NCBI GenBank assembly: GCA_023667695.1
Contig: JAMOZY010000001.1
Span: 211,910 to 256,868 of the forward strand
Origin: Clostridium sp.
Lineage (GTDB): Bacteria; Bacillota; Clostridia; Lachnospirales; Lachnospiraceae
Direction: 5' to 3'
Length of the DNA stretch: 44,959 nucleotides
Shown here: in pieces, positions 1 through 9,920 of the stretch
Position numbering within the stretch: position 1 is the first letter of the stretch
Layout: the number at the start of each line of letters is the position of its first letter
Notes under the pieces: generated by a model
What the model saw: the letters and a program-made list of their open reading frames with translations, nothing else
Database searches by the model: none
What the model was told of the DNA's origin: nothing
Made by a program: the position numbers and the translations under genes

Positions 1-247
1 GCAGTGTCTGCAACTTGCACTTTGCGGATGGAGAAGACGGTGAGAAAACCGAAATCGGCGATGATGATGCCCTTACCGCATGGGAAGCAGGCGAAGGAAA
101 GCTTGCAGCAGGACATACCTTTGGAGCAGCAGCAGGCGGACAGGCAGCAACCTGCCAGGTAGACGGCTGGAAGGATTACTATACCTGCAGTGTCTGCAAC
201 TTGCACTTTGCGGATGGAGAAGACGGTGAGAAAACCGAAATCGGCGA
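1..247 (+). repeat. In-gene direct repeat, 186-bp period, 61-bp identical blocks
   Basis: Bases 1-61 are identical to 187-247, with weaker similarity across the rest of the 186-bp (62-codon) unit. The identity holds at third codon positions too, so this is a recent duplication or is kept alike by recombination. More copies may lie upstream. Confidence 0.9.
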
Positions 248-1343
248 CGCTGATGCCCTTGCCGCATGGAAAACAGGTGCGGGAAAGATTGCAGCAGGTC
301 ATAATGTAGTAAAAACAGAAGAAAGAGCAGCGACCTGTACTACATCCGGCAATATTGCATACTGGCATTGTGCAGATTGTGATAAGTATTTCAAGGATGA
401 AGCACTGACAGAAGAGGTTACCTTAGCCGGCACAAGAATTGAGGCAAAGGGGCATCAGGGCATAGCACATGCAGCAAAGGAAGCAACTGCAACAGAGGCA
501 GGCAATATTCCATACTGGACCTGCAGCAGCTGTGGAAAGTATTTCAGAGATGCAGCATGTAAGCAGGAAATCACCCAGGCACAAACGGTACTTCAGGCAT
601 TGGGCGAACCATTAACCAAGACAGAATCCTTTATATCACGTTTATATGATGAATGTCTGAGTCGAAATGCGGATGCAGAAGGCATGGAATACTGGGATAC
701 GGCTTTAGAATCAAAGCAGATGACCGGAGCGCAGGTTGCACGGGCTTTTGTATTCAGTAAAGAATATAGCCAGAGTAATACTTCCGATGAAGAATTTGTA
801 GATATGCTGTATCATACCTTTATGAATCGGGAAGCAGATACAGAAGGAAAAGCATACTGGATGGGTTGTCTGAATCAGGGCTTATCCAGAGAATATGTAT
901 TCCAGAAGTTTGCAATGTCACAGGAATTTGGCGATATTTGTAAGGCCTCTGATATTGAGCAGGGAACCGTTGCTTTGACACAGGCAAGAGACAAGAATCC
1001 AGGTCTGACCGGATTTGTCAACCGTATTTATGGAAAGGCATTGGAACGAAGCGGAGAAGAAGATGGACTGAATTTCTGGTGCCAGTCTGTTCAGGACGGA
1101 GCAAAGACCCCGGTACAGGTAGCAGAATACTTTATGAATTCGGAGGAATTTACCAACAAGCAGTTGACCCATGTAGAATTTGTAAAGGTTCTGTACCGGA
1201 CCTTTATGGATCGGGAATATGATGAAGAAGGCTTGAATTATTGGGTAAATGAACTTGCGAAGGGACAAAGCAGAAGTACTGTAATACGTCGGTTTGCAGG
1301 CTGTCAGGAATTCAAGGATATTATGGAATCCTTTGGATTATAG
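3..1343 (+). CDS. DUF4214-repeat cell-surface protein, 5'-truncated by window edge
   Basis: The reading frame is open from base 3, so the gene begins upstream of the window; the first in-frame start-like codon (TTG at 15) lies inside a repeat and is not the real start. The N-terminal part holds repeats of about 62 residues, each with a YYTCSVC or YWxCxxC motif (CSVC, CADC, CSSC) and a GH dipeptide, suggesting small zinc-ribbon-like or disulfide modules. The C-terminal half, from about residue 210 of the visible part, has four half-repeats of the form FVxxLYxxxLxRxxDxEGxxYW followed by a (Q/E)EF ending, which fits DUF4214 (PF13946), a family common in secreted and S-layer-like proteins. There is no C-terminal sortase signal or anchor in view; attachment would depend on the missing N-terminus. 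Role unknown; cell-surface location is inferred. A strong terminator follows. Confidence 0.85.
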   Translation, partial: SVCNLHFADGEDGEKTEIGDDDALTAWEAGEGKLAAGHTFGAAAGGQAATCQVDGWKDYYTCSVCNLHFADGEDGEKTEIGDADALAAWKTGAGKIAAGHNVVKTEERAATCTTSGNIAYWHCADCDKYFKDEALTEEVTLAGTRIEAKGHQGIAHAAKEATATEAGNIPYWTCSSCGKYFRDAACKQEITQAQTVLQALGEPLTKTESFISRLYDECLSRNADAEGMEYWDTALESKQMTGAQVARAFVFSKEYSQSNTSDEEFVDMLYHTFMNREADTEGKAYWMGCLNQGLSREYVFQKFAMSQEFGDICKASDIEQGTVALTQARDKNPGLTGFVNRIYGKALERSGEEDGLNFWCQSVQDGAKTPVQVAEYFMNSEEFTNKQLTHVEFVKVLYRTFMDREYDEEGLNYWVNELAKGQSRSTVIRRFAGCQEFKDIMESFGL

Positions 1344-1359
1344 GATTTAGATTTATCCC

Positions 1360-1397
1360 ACAGGGCGGAGGACAGAAGTGCCTTCGCTCTGTTTTTT
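1360..1397 (+). terminator. Rho-independent terminator
   Basis: The arms ACAGGGCGGAGG and CCTTCGCTCTGT pair over 12 positions with G-U wobbles, and a run of seven T follows. It ends the DUF4214 gene. Confidence 0.85.
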
Positions 1398-1476
1398 TGT
1401 CTGTTTTTGTCGTGGAATGGCTCAGAAGGGGTGATTGCCCTGGAGTATAAATAAGTGAATAAGTACCGAAAAAATA

Positions 1477-1505
1477 GTGACTTCTCTGGAAGGAAATGTT
1501 ATACT
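1477..1505 (+). promoter_or_regulatory. Candidate sigma-A promoter for glnS
   Basis: GTGACT (1477-1482), a 17-bp spacer and TATACT (1500-1505). The -35 box is imperfect. It lies inside the in-frame 5' extension of the glnS frame, which supports the downstream start at 1593. Confidence 0.5.
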
Positions 1506-1592
1506 ATTATGGAATGTGGGTTCAAAGCCACAGAAAATGCATTATTTTGTATCCATGCTTTGCATTGGGATAAAATGCCAGGAGGGTTTATT

Positions 1593-3254
1593 TTGGAAGA
1601 AGAAGTTGTTTCAAGACATTTTATTGAACAGATTATTGATAAAGATTTGGCAGAAGGAGCTTATACAAAAATCGTGACCCGGTTTCCGCCGGAGCCAAAC
1701 GGATATCTTCATATCGGACATGCCAAGTCTATTTTATTAAATTATGGTTTGGCACAGGAATATGGCGGACAGTTCAATTTGCGGTTTGACGATACCAATC
1801 CCACTAAGGAAAAGACCGAGTTTGTCGATTCCATTACAGAAGATGTGAAGTGGCTGGGTGCGGATTTTGGAGATACCATTTACTTTGCCTCCGATTATTT
1901 TGAGCAGATGTATGAGGCGGCAGTCAAGCTGATTCGGAAGGGCAAGGCATTTGTCTGCGACTTAACCGCAGATGAAATCCGGGAGTATCGGGGAACCTTG
2001 ACGGAGCCTGGGAAAAACAGCCCTTACAGGGACCGGTCCGTGGAAGAGAATCTGGCATTGTTTGAAGCCATGAAAAACGGTGAGTTTGAGGACGGAAGCA
2101 AGGTACTGCGTGCAAAGATTGATATGAGTGCTCCGAATATCAACATGCGGGACCCGGTTATTTACCGGGTGGCGCATATGACCCATCACAATGCCGGTGA
2201 CAAGTGGTGTATTTATCCGATGTATGATTTTGCTCATCCCATTGAAGATGCCATTGAAGGGGTGACCCATTCCATTTGTACTCTGGAATTTGAAGACCAC
2301 CGCCCATTGTATGACTGGGTGGTACGGGAGCTGGAATATCCCCACCCGCCAAAGCAGATTGAATTTGCCAAGCTGTATCTGAAGAGTGTGGTAACCGGAA
2401 AGCGTTATATCAAGCAGTTGGTGGAAGAAGGGATTGTAGATGGCTGGGATGACCCAAGACTGGTATCCTTAAGCGCATTACGCCGCCGGGGCTTTACACC
2501 GGAGTCCATTAAGCTGTTTATGAGTCTTACCGGCGTATCCAAGGCACAGAGTACCTGCGATTATGCCATGCTGGAATACTGCATCCGGGAGGATTTAAAA
2601 ATGAAAGCCAGCCGGATGATGGCAGTCTTAGACCCGGTTAAGCTGATTATTGATAATTATCCGGAGGGACAGAAAGAATATATGGATATAGAAAATAATC
2701 AGGAAAATCCGGAGCTGGGTTCCAGAAAGGTTGCGTTTTCCAGAGAATTATACATTGAGCGGGAGGATTTTATGGAAGAACCGCCCAAGAAGTATTTTCG
2801 ATTATATCCGGGAAATGAGGTACGGTTAAAGGGAGCTTATTTTGTTACCTGCGTGGATTATAAGAAGGATGCGGCAGGGAATATTACCGAGATTCACTGT
2901 ACCTATGATCCGGAGACCAGAAGCGGGTCCGGCTTTGAGGGAAGAAAGGTAAAAGGAACGATTCACTGGGTCGATGCAGAAAGCTGTGTGGATGCAGAGG
3001 TCCGTTTATATGAAAACATTGTCAAGGAGGATGAACCGGTCCGGAATGAAGACGGAAGCTGGAATCTGAATCCGAATTCCCTGACGGTATTACAGCATTG
3101 CAAGCTGGAACAAAAGTTTGAGGAAGCAAAGCCGGGGAATGCGTTCCAATTCATGCGGCATGGTTATTTCTGTGTAGATACAAAGGATATAGAGAAGGAC
3201 CATCTGGTATTTAATCGAATCGTATCATTAAAGAGTTCCTACAAGCCAAGCTGA
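1593..3254 (+). CDS. glnS: Glutaminyl-tRNA synthetase
   Basis: Class I aminoacyl-tRNA synthetase charging tRNA-Gln with glutamine in the cytoplasm. The signature [14 protein letters not shown] lies near residues 34-46 with HIGH at 40-43, followed by [12 protein letters not shown] and the typical [21 protein letters not shown] segment; the C-terminal anticodon-binding beta barrels follow. I chose the TTG at 1593 because AGGAGG (1580-1585) sits 7 nt ahead and the product of 553 residues matches the usual family length of about 550; the frame opens earlier at 1455 but that part is not family-like and contains a promoter-like sequence. The KMSKS-equivalent loop, MSKRKL in E. coli GlnRS, reads VTGKRY here. 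Many Firmicutes make Gln-tRNA through GatCAB instead, so this is either an addition or a replacement. Confidence 0.93.
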   Translation: MEEEVVSRHFIEQIIDKDLAEGAYTKIVTRFPPEPNGYLHIGHAKSILLNYGLAQEYGGQFNLRFDDTNPTKEKTEFVDSITEDVKWLGADFGDTIYFASDYFEQMYEAAVKLIRKGKAFVCDLTADEIREYRGTLTEPGKNSPYRDRSVEENLALFEAMKNGEFEDGSKVLRAKIDMSAPNINMRDPVIYRVAHMTHHNAGDKWCIYPMYDFAHPIEDAIEGVTHSICTLEFEDHRPLYDWVVRELEYPHPPKQIEFAKLYLKSVVTGKRYIKQLVEEGIVDGWDDPRLVSLSALRRRGFTPESIKLFMSLTGVSKAQSTCDYAMLEYCIREDLKMKASRMMAVLDPVKLIIDNYPEGQKEYMDIENNQENPELGSRKVAFSRELYIEREDFMEEPPKKYFRLYPGNEVRLKGAYFVTCVDYKKDAAGNITEIHCTYDPETRSGSGFEGRKVKGTIHWVDAESCVDAEVRLYENIVKEDEPVRNEDGSWNLNPNSLTVLQHCKLEQKFEEAKPGNAFQFMRHGYFCVDTKDIEKDHLVFNRIVSLKSSYKPS

Positions 3255-3336
3255 GGAAGGAATGGCTGCAGGAAACGGATGATGGGAGAATAAAGGAAGA
3301 AAAGTAAAGGATTACAAGTTTAGGAGGTAAATTTAT

Positions 3337-4185
3337 ATGGGTCTGTTTACAGATGTGGAAGGCATGGGACTTGGAAAAATTGATATGAAAAATGTGTTTC
3401 AGGAGGAAGCCAAGCATACATTAGCCCACGAAAAAAAAGAGGCTGCGCCTGCAGCAGAAAAGAATGAGGAGGATGTATTGTTTGATAAATCCCATCAATG
3501 TCCGATTTGTGATTATAATTTTAAGGTGAAGGCAATCCGGACCGGAAAATTAAAGCTCATTGAACAGGATGAGGCATTACGGCCGATTTATGAAAATCAT
3601 ATTGACCCATTGAAGTATGATGCCATTACCTGCCCGGAATGCGGCTACAGTGCGCTTACACAATATTATAAGCCGGTTACTTCTGCACAGCTTCGGATTA
3701 TCAAGCAGGAGTATTGCACGAATTTCAAGGGGATTCAGGAAGAGACGCCATGCATGTCCTATCAGGGAGCATTGCTGCGGCATAAGCTTTCTCTGGTCTG
3801 TGCCATGAAGCGAAATGCAAAGAACAGTGAACGCGCCTATATTTTTCTGAAAATGGCATGGCTGCTTCGGGGAAGCATGGAAAATGATGCTTTGAGCAGT
3901 ACAGACCAGAAGGAAATGGAAAAAGAAGAGGCGGAATGCTTCTTAAAGGCATATGAAGGCTTTCAGCTGGCATTTTCCAAGGAACCATTTCCGATGTGCG
4001 GCATGGATGAAATCTCTCTGCGGTATATCATGGCGGTTCTGGCACATAAGCTTGGAAAGCGGGAAGAATGTGTGCGGATGCTGGCAAGTGTTCTGACTTC
4101 GAAAACGGCCTCCCAGCGGATTAAGGATAAGGCTTATGACCTGAAGGAAACCGTCCGGCAGGAAGTTGCAGACGAAAAGAATTAA
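3337..4185 (+). CDS. DUF2225 family protein
   Basis: The 282-residue product matches the DUF2225 (PF09986) pattern: a zinc-ribbon-like pair CPICDYNF near residues 53-60 and CPECGYSA near 99-106, then a mostly helical, TPR-like C-terminal part (KMAWLLRG, YIMAVLAHKLGKREECVRML). The family is widespread in Clostridia and its function is not known. The start is ATG with AGGAGGTAAATTTAT just ahead. There is no signal peptide or membrane segment, so the protein should be cytoplasmic. It lies 82 nt after glnS and could be co-transcribed; a perfect terminator follows. Confidence 0.8.
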   Translation: MGLFTDVEGMGLGKIDMKNVFQEEAKHTLAHEKKEAAPAAEKNEEDVLFDKSHQCPICDYNFKVKAIRTGKLKLIEQDEALRPIYENHIDPLKYDAITCPECGYSALTQYYKPVTSAQLRIIKQEYCTNFKGIQEETPCMSYQGALLRHKLSLVCAMKRNAKNSERAYIFLKMAWLLRGSMENDALSSTDQKEMEKEEAECFLKAYEGFQLAFSKEPFPMCGMDEISLRYIMAVLAHKLGKREECVRMLASVLTSKTASQRIKDKAYDLKETVRQEVADEKN

Positions 4186-4222
4186 TCAGAAAGGGAGACA
4201 GATAAGCTTCTTTCTTATAAGT

Positions 4223-4265
4223 ATACCTGTAGATATCAGTATGGATACCTACAGGTATTTTTTTG
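4223..4265 (+). terminator. Rho-independent terminator
   Basis: A perfect 10-bp stem (ATACCTGTAG / CTACAGGTAT, 4223-4232 and 4249-4258) with a 16-nt loop and a run of T. It faces the convergent gene at 4275. Confidence 0.9.
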
Positions 4266-4274
4266 CATTACCAG

Positions 4275-4994
4275 CTATTCTTCCACCTGAATATGGTTGG
4301 TTTTAAGGATTCCCCGCGGAATAGCATCCTTGGAATTCTTCCAGGGTTCGTTAGCGTATCGGTAATCGTATTTATTGATAAACCATTCAATATCGTCATT
4401 GACCCGTTCCATACCTGTAAAGTAAACGGTACTCAGGCAATCCAGAAATGTATTGTATTGGCTTTTGTCCAGCTTGGAGGCTCCGATGTCATACAGTAAG
4501 CCGTAATGGCAGGTGCAAAAGCCCTTACCGTCGGCAAAGGTCTTTTGGAATTCCGGGTCCTTCTTCCACAGGTAGAAAACAGTATCAATATAACGATAAA
4601 AGGTGTCCTCCATGCGTTCGCAGATAAAGCAATGTCCTTCCAGCTCCTTTATATAGGCGCCTACTGGTGAGGCATCCGCTGAGCGCTTGAACAGACCGGA
4701 AGCAGCCGGTTTATTCTTAGACAGTTCTTTTAAATCCTTTATGGTTTTGTCCGTATGGGTCTTTAGCATCAAGGCAAGTCCCAGACGGTTTTTTTGTTTG
4801 TAAAGCATCTGAATGTGGTGGGGACAGAAGCCTAATTTATCCGTCATGGCACGATTGTCATCCTCCATATAGCTTGGTCCCATGGTGTATTCAATTGCGT
4901 TTTGCTCCAGCTCCTGATGCAATGCGCAGACCGGACATTCACAGTCGGAACGAAAAGCGTCGTTCACCGGTATGGTGTATAGTTGTTCTTTCAT
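4275..4994 (-). CDS. DUF6062-like cysteine-rich protein
   Basis: The 239-residue protein carries four Cys/His clusters: CECPVC near residue 18, FCPHH near 57, CFICERM near 118 and CTCHYG near 157. These repeat a C-x-x-C ... C-x-x-H pattern and suggest two metal-binding or redox halves. From memory it resembles the DUF6062 family of Clostridia; I cannot search to confirm. The start ATG has TAAGGAGATACT ahead. No signal peptide or membrane helix is visible. Role unknown. It is transcribed alone, convergent with the DUF2225 gene and divergent from groESL. Confidence 0.7.
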   Translation of the reverse strand: MKEQLYTIPVNDAFRSDCECPVCALHQELEQNAIEYTMGPSYMEDDNRAMTDKLGFCPHHIQMLYKQKNRLGLALMLKTHTDKTIKDLKELSKNKPAASGLFKRSADASPVGAYIKELEGHCFICERMEDTFYRYIDTVFYLWKKDPEFQKTFADGKGFCTCHYGLLYDIGASKLDKSQYNTFLDCLSTVYFTGMERVNDDIEWFINKYDYRYANEPWKNSKDAIPRGILKTNHIQVEE

Positions 4995-5254
4995 AGTATC
5001 TCCTTACCCAAAGGGTGTTTCCTGATTTCATGTTACTTCATTCTGAATTTTATGAATTGTGTTTGCATTACAAGTTCCGGCCTTTGTCATATCTTGTTGC
5101 AGCCTGACATAAGACCTTCCCTTTCAATTACAGTATATCACATCTTATGAGATGTGTATATCAGAGAAGCAACGGATATTTTTCCTGTGTTCGGCTATGA
5201 GTCAGGGAATGGAAGAGCAATGAATTTCGGGAGAAGGAAGCGGAGAGAAAATAC

Positions 5255-5324
5255 GGAGTCATATTCTAAAAAACATGAATAAAATATTGGAGTCATATTC
5301 TAAAAAAAACATGAATAAAATATT
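5255..5324 (+). repeat. Tandem duplication upstream of the groESL promoter
   Basis: A 34-bp unit (5255-5288) is followed directly by a 36-bp copy (5289-5324) that differs only by two extra A in an A tract. It is AT-rich and ends about 34 bp before the -35 box, in UP-element territory. The rest of 4995-5254 shows only a short hairpin (5139-5156, CACATCT/AGATGTG) and no gene. Confidence 0.85.
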
Positions 5325-5357
5325 ACTGTTATTTTAGAATTATTTTTAAATAAAGGG

Positions 5358-5385
5358 TTGATTTTTTCTAAAAAATGGATACAAT
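5358..5385 (+). promoter_or_regulatory. Sigma-A promoter of groESL
   Basis: TTGATT (5358-5363), 16-bp spacer, TACAAT (5380-5385). The predicted start of transcription falls just before the CIRCE element. Confidence 0.8.
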
Positions 5386-5395
5386 AATAATTGTG

Positions 5396-5422
5396 TTAGC
5401 ACTCAAACGGAGTGAGTGCTAT
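5396..5422 (+). promoter_or_regulatory. CIRCE operator (HrcA binding site)
   Basis: TTAGCACTC, 9 nt, GAGTGCTAT: the known inverted repeat TTAGCACTC-N9-GAGTGCTAA with one mismatch at the last base. HrcA binding here represses groESL until heat stress. No hrcA gene is in the window. Confidence 0.97.
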
Positions 5423-5454
5423 TAGAAGGTAAGCAATAGAAGGAGGAATATAAA

Positions 5455-5742
5455 ATGAGATTAGTACCATTAGGCGACAAGGTCGTATTGAAGCACTTAG
5501 TAGCAGAAGAGACAACAAAGTCTGGTATTGTAATTCCGGGACAAGCTAAGGAGAAGCCGCAGCAGGCAGAGGTAGTAGCAGCAGGTCCGGGTGCAGAGGT
5601 TGACGGTAAGCTGGTACCGATGCAGGTAAAGCCGGGAGATAAGGTCATTTATTCCAAGTATGTAGGTTCTGAAGTGACATTAGAGGATGAGGAATTTATT
5701 GTAGTAAAGCAGAGTGATATTTTAGCAATCATTGAAGAGTAA
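5455..5742 (+). CDS. groES: Co-chaperonin GroES
   Basis: The 95-residue product has the full GroES fold pattern: MRLVPLGDKVVLK at the N-terminus, the mobile-loop region EETTKSGIVIPGQAKEKPQ near residues 18-36, and VKPGDKVIYSKYVGSEV with DILAIIEE at the end. It forms the heptameric lid of the GroEL folding chamber in the cytosol. It is the first gene of the CIRCE-controlled groES-groEL operon; GGAGG precedes the ATG and groEL starts 36 nt later. Confidence 0.98.
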   Translation: MRLVPLGDKVVLKHLVAEETTKSGIVIPGQAKEKPQQAEVVAAGPGAEVDGKLVPMQVKPGDKVIYSKYVGSEVTLEDEEFIVVKQSDILAIIEE

Positions 5743-7404
<1,662 letters not shown>

Positions 7405-7437
7405 CTCCATAGCAGCTCATATATATGACAAAAAGAG

Positions 7438-7466
7438 TGAGGCAGCTCCGGCTGCCTCATTTTCTG
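7438..7466 (+). terminator. Rho-independent terminator of groESL
   Basis: Stem TGAGGCAGC / GCTGCCTCA with a TCCG tetraloop, followed by TTTTCT. Confidence 0.95.
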
Positions 7467-7486
7467 TTATATTTATTTTTTTCTAC

Positions 7487-7515
7487 TTGTCATTTTAAGG
7501 TGGGAATTGTATAAT
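7487..7515 (+). promoter_or_regulatory. Sigma-A promoter
   Basis: TTGTCA (7487-7492), 17-bp spacer, TATAAT (7510-7515). It would drive the HExxH-protein gene and probably the HTH/aldolase-like gene. Confidence 0.8.
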
Positions 7516-7575
7516 ATAAATTAACGTTTCAGTTTATTGAAATGAGGATGTGTTTTCAAGGTTAGGAGGAGTGTT

Positions 7576-8043
7576 ATGATAGGCGCAGTCAATATGAGTA
7601 ATCGTTATACGATTCCGGTCAGCAATGTAGACCGTGTTACCCCGGCTTATACAGGGAATACCGTAGACAGCGCTTCCGGAGTACAGCCGGTGGAGTGCCA
7701 GACCTGTAAGAATCGAAAGTATGTAGACGGGTCCAATGAGTCGGATGTATCCTTTAAAGCACCGGGACATATTGCTCCGGAACAATCCTATGCAAGAGTG
7801 ATGTCCCATGAGCAGGAGCATGTTGCGAATGCAAGACAGAAGACAAGTGGAAAGGATGCTTCCCTTGTTTCGGCAACCGTATCTTTGAAGGTGGCTACCT
7901 GTCCGGAGTGTGGGAGGACTTATGTGGCAGGGGGAACGACGAATACGACCATTCGATATTCGGAAGATAACCCGTATGATAAGGGAAGAAAAGTAATTGA
8001 AGGCAGTTTTCTCGTTGGACAGTATGTAGATGAAGCAGTTTAG
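7576..8043 (+). CDS. SprA-related putative metalloprotease-like protein (HExxH)
   Basis: A 155-residue protein with CQTCKNRKYVDGSNESDVSFK near residues 38-58, SHEQEHVANA near 76-85 (an HEQEH form of HExxH) and CPECGRTYVAGG near 114-125. This combination resembles the short SprA-related family (PF12118-type), in which the HExxH helix is thought to bind metal but activity has not been shown to my knowledge. There is no third zinc ligand that I can assign with certainty and no signal peptide, so a cytoplasmic location is likely. The start is ATG with TAGGAGGAG ahead. It lies 8 nt before the HTH/aldolase-like gene, so the two are probably translated from one message. Confidence 0.7.
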   Translation: MIGAVNMSNRYTIPVSNVDRVTPAYTGNTVDSASGVQPVECQTCKNRKYVDGSNESDVSFKAPGHIAPEQSYARVMSHEQEHVANARQKTSGKDASLVSATVSLKVATCPECGRTYVAGGTTNTTIRYSEDNPYDKGRKVIEGSFLVGQYVDEAV

Positions 8044-8051
8044 AAGAAAGG

Positions 8052-8864
8052 ATGACAATCAAAGTGCAGTACGAATATTTATTTATGGATCGAAAGCGGA
8101 TTGGGAGTAACATCGAGGCAATCATGAAGGACCGGAAGTGTACCAAGGTCACATTATCACAGGCGATGAACATTTCAAGGCCAACCCTGGACGCATTTTT
8201 AAAGGGTGACATTCACAATGCCGGAAAATATGATGAATACATCCGGAGATTGCTGGTATATATGCAATTAACGGATTCTGTATTGGATAATTATAAAACC
8301 CTTCCGGATGTGAAGAAGATGCGTTGTAACAGCGTTCAGAAGGAGGAGGTCCGCAAGGGCATACAGGGAATGGAAATCCCATACATCATAAGTAAGACCT
8401 ATCGTTCTGCATTAAATGAATGCAAGAAGGTCATTCAGGGGGGCGGGGACGGCTTTGCACTTTCCTTTACCGTGCCGGATGCAGCAAAGATTCTTGGTGA
8501 ATTAACGGAGGATTATCCGGATTTATATATTGGCGTTGCAGATGTTTCCAGCAGAGAGGAGGCAAGCCTTGCAGTAGACAGCGGGGCAAGGTTCGTATTT
8601 ACCAATTATGCGGTAAAGGATGTAGGCTCGTTCTGCAAGGAACGGGATGTATTTTGCGTTATGGGTGCCGCTACGGTAACGGAGGCATTCAATGCCCAGG
8701 CCTATGGCAGTGATGTGGTGAACCTGTATCCGTTGTCCGCCATCCATCCATCCATGCTGGAGGCGATTCGTACTACCTTGCCGAAGCTGGAATTAATGGC
8801 AACCTTAAGTGCGGAAGAATTGGAACAGAATGAAGAAGAGTTCTTTGCAACTTTGATTCGATAG
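8052..8864 (+). CDS. HTH domain fused to a KDPG-aldolase-like fold
   Basis: Residues about 14-68 look like a Cro/C1-type helix-turn-helix (VTLSQAMNISRPTLDAFLKG). Residues about 125-250 follow the KDPG/KHG aldolase (Eda) TIM-barrel: IGVADVSSREEASLAVDSGARFVF matches the GAGTV...AGAxFIVSP strand, and GAATVTEAFNAQAYGSDVVNLYPL matches GxxTPTEI...GADVVKLFPA. The Schiff-base lysine of Eda is Asn224 here, so aldolase activity is unlikely; the domain may act as a sugar-phosphate sensor for the HTH. That is inference. The start is uncertain: ATG 8052 has AAAGG directly against it, while GTG 8064 or ATG 8085 are alternatives. It follows the HExxH gene by 8 nt. Confidence 0.7.
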   Translation: MTIKVQYEYLFMDRKRIGSNIEAIMKDRKCTKVTLSQAMNISRPTLDAFLKGDIHNAGKYDEYIRRLLVYMQLTDSVLDNYKTLPDVKKMRCNSVQKEEVRKGIQGMEIPYIISKTYRSALNECKKVIQGGGDGFALSFTVPDAAKILGELTEDYPDLYIGVADVSSREEASLAVDSGARFVFTNYAVKDVGSFCKERDVFCVMGAATVTEAFNAQAYGSDVVNLYPLSAIHPSMLEAIRTTLPKLELMATLSAEELEQNEEEFFATLIR

Positions 8865-8870
8865 TAGTAT

Positions 8871-8915
8871 AAGGGCTGTTGTAAACCACTTTGGTCTGCA
8901 GCAGCCCTGTCCTTT
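8871..8915 (+). terminator. Terminator-like hairpin
   Basis: GGGCTGTTGT (8873-8882) pairs with GCAGCAGCCC (8898-8907) with G-U wobbles; only a weak T-rich tail (GTCCTTTAT) follows. It separates the HTH gene from thyA. Confidence 0.6.
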
Positions 8916-8988
8916 ATAGAATACGGTTTTTGAATCGGTCGGGTAGAAAACCATTGACGGAAGAGAAATGGAAAATAAGGAGAGTAGT

Positions 8989-9819
8989 ATGAGCTTAGCA
9001 GATGATTTGTTTATTTCCATGTGCCAGGATATCATTGATAACGGATGCAGTACAGAAGGGGAAAAGGTGCGTCCCAAATGGGAGGATGGTTCCTATGCCT
9101 ATACCATTAAGCGGTTCGGTGTTGTCAACCGTTATGACCTGTCCAGGGAGTTTCCGGCATTAACACTGCGGAAAACCTATATAAAATCAGCCGTGGATGA
9201 GATGCTTTGGATTTGGCAGAAAAAGTCGAATAATATTCATGACCTGAACAGTCATGTTTGGGATGAGTGGGCAGATGCGGATGGCTCCATTGGAAAAGCC
9301 TATGGCTATCAGATGGGAGTAAAGCATCAGTATAAGGAAGGAATGATGGACCAGGTAGACCGGGTTATTTATGATTTGAAGCATAACCCCTACAGCCGCC
9401 GGATTATGACGAATCTTTATGTACACCAGGATTTGCATGAAATGAATCTGTATCCCTGTGCTTACAGCATGACCTTTAATGTAACGGATGGCAGACTGAA
9501 TGCTATTTTGAACCAGCGTTCCCAGGATATCCTGACGGCGAATAACTGGAATGTGGTGCAGTATGCAGTTCTGGTTTATATGCTGGCGCAGGTTTGCGAC
9601 TTGGAAGCGGGAGAACTGGTGCATGTGATTGCAGATGCCCATATTTATGACCGGCATATTGATATCGTGAAGGAGCTGATTCACCGTCCGACTTATCCGG
9701 CGCCAAGATTTCGCCTAAATCCGGATATCCATGATTTTTATGAATTTACGGTCGATGATATTACCATAGAAGATTACCAGACCGGTCCCCAGATAACGAA
9801 TATTCCCATTGCAGTCTGA
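8989..9819 (+). CDS. thyA: Thymidylate synthase
   Basis: Converts dUMP to dTMP using methylene-tetrahydrofolate and yields dihydrofolate. The 276-residue product has ELLWIWQKKSN-type and IGKAYGYQMG motifs, the NPYSRRI phosphate-binding loop, the catalytic region YPCAYSMTF near residue 158, QRSQD and DAHIYDRH. The residue after the catalytic Cys is Ala rather than the usual His, as in the divergent B. subtilis/phage phi3T type (PCVYE), which it resembles more than the E. coli type. ATG 8989 was chosen over the upstream ATG at 8968 because AAGGAG sits 6 nt ahead of it. The DHFR gene follows, which recycles the dihydrofolate it makes. Confidence 0.93.
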   Translation: MSLADDLFISMCQDIIDNGCSTEGEKVRPKWEDGSYAYTIKRFGVVNRYDLSREFPALTLRKTYIKSAVDEMLWIWQKKSNNIHDLNSHVWDEWADADGSIGKAYGYQMGVKHQYKEGMMDQVDRVIYDLKHNPYSRRIMTNLYVHQDLHEMNLYPCAYSMTFNVTDGRLNAILNQRSQDILTANNWNVVQYAVLVYMLAQVCDLEAGELVHVIADAHIYDRHIDIVKELIHRPTYPAPRFRLNPDIHDFYEFTVDDITIEDYQTGPQITNIPIAV

Positions 9820-9880
9820 TGGAGCCCGGAATCGGAACAGGTTTCTTAATACGATTAGGAATTATAAAGGAAAGGAGTAT

Positions 9881-9910
9881 ATGGATGTAGTTCGTATAAA
9901 TACATCATAA
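9881..9910 (+). CDS. Possible 9-codon leader ORF before the DHFR gene
   Basis: ATG at 9881 has an excellent AAAGGAG at 9872-9878 region and opens a frame of nine codons (MDVVRINTS) that stops at 9910, 10 nt before the DHFR ATG, which itself has no clear ribosome site. This may be a coupling peptide, or a decayed start; no direct support for translation. Confidence 0.3.
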   Translation: MDVVRINTS

Positions 9911-9920
9911 AGATAGTAGT

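Noticed and set aside
1344-1592. T-box leader ahead of glnS
   Set aside because: No T-box sequence or specifier stem can be recognised in the short leader.
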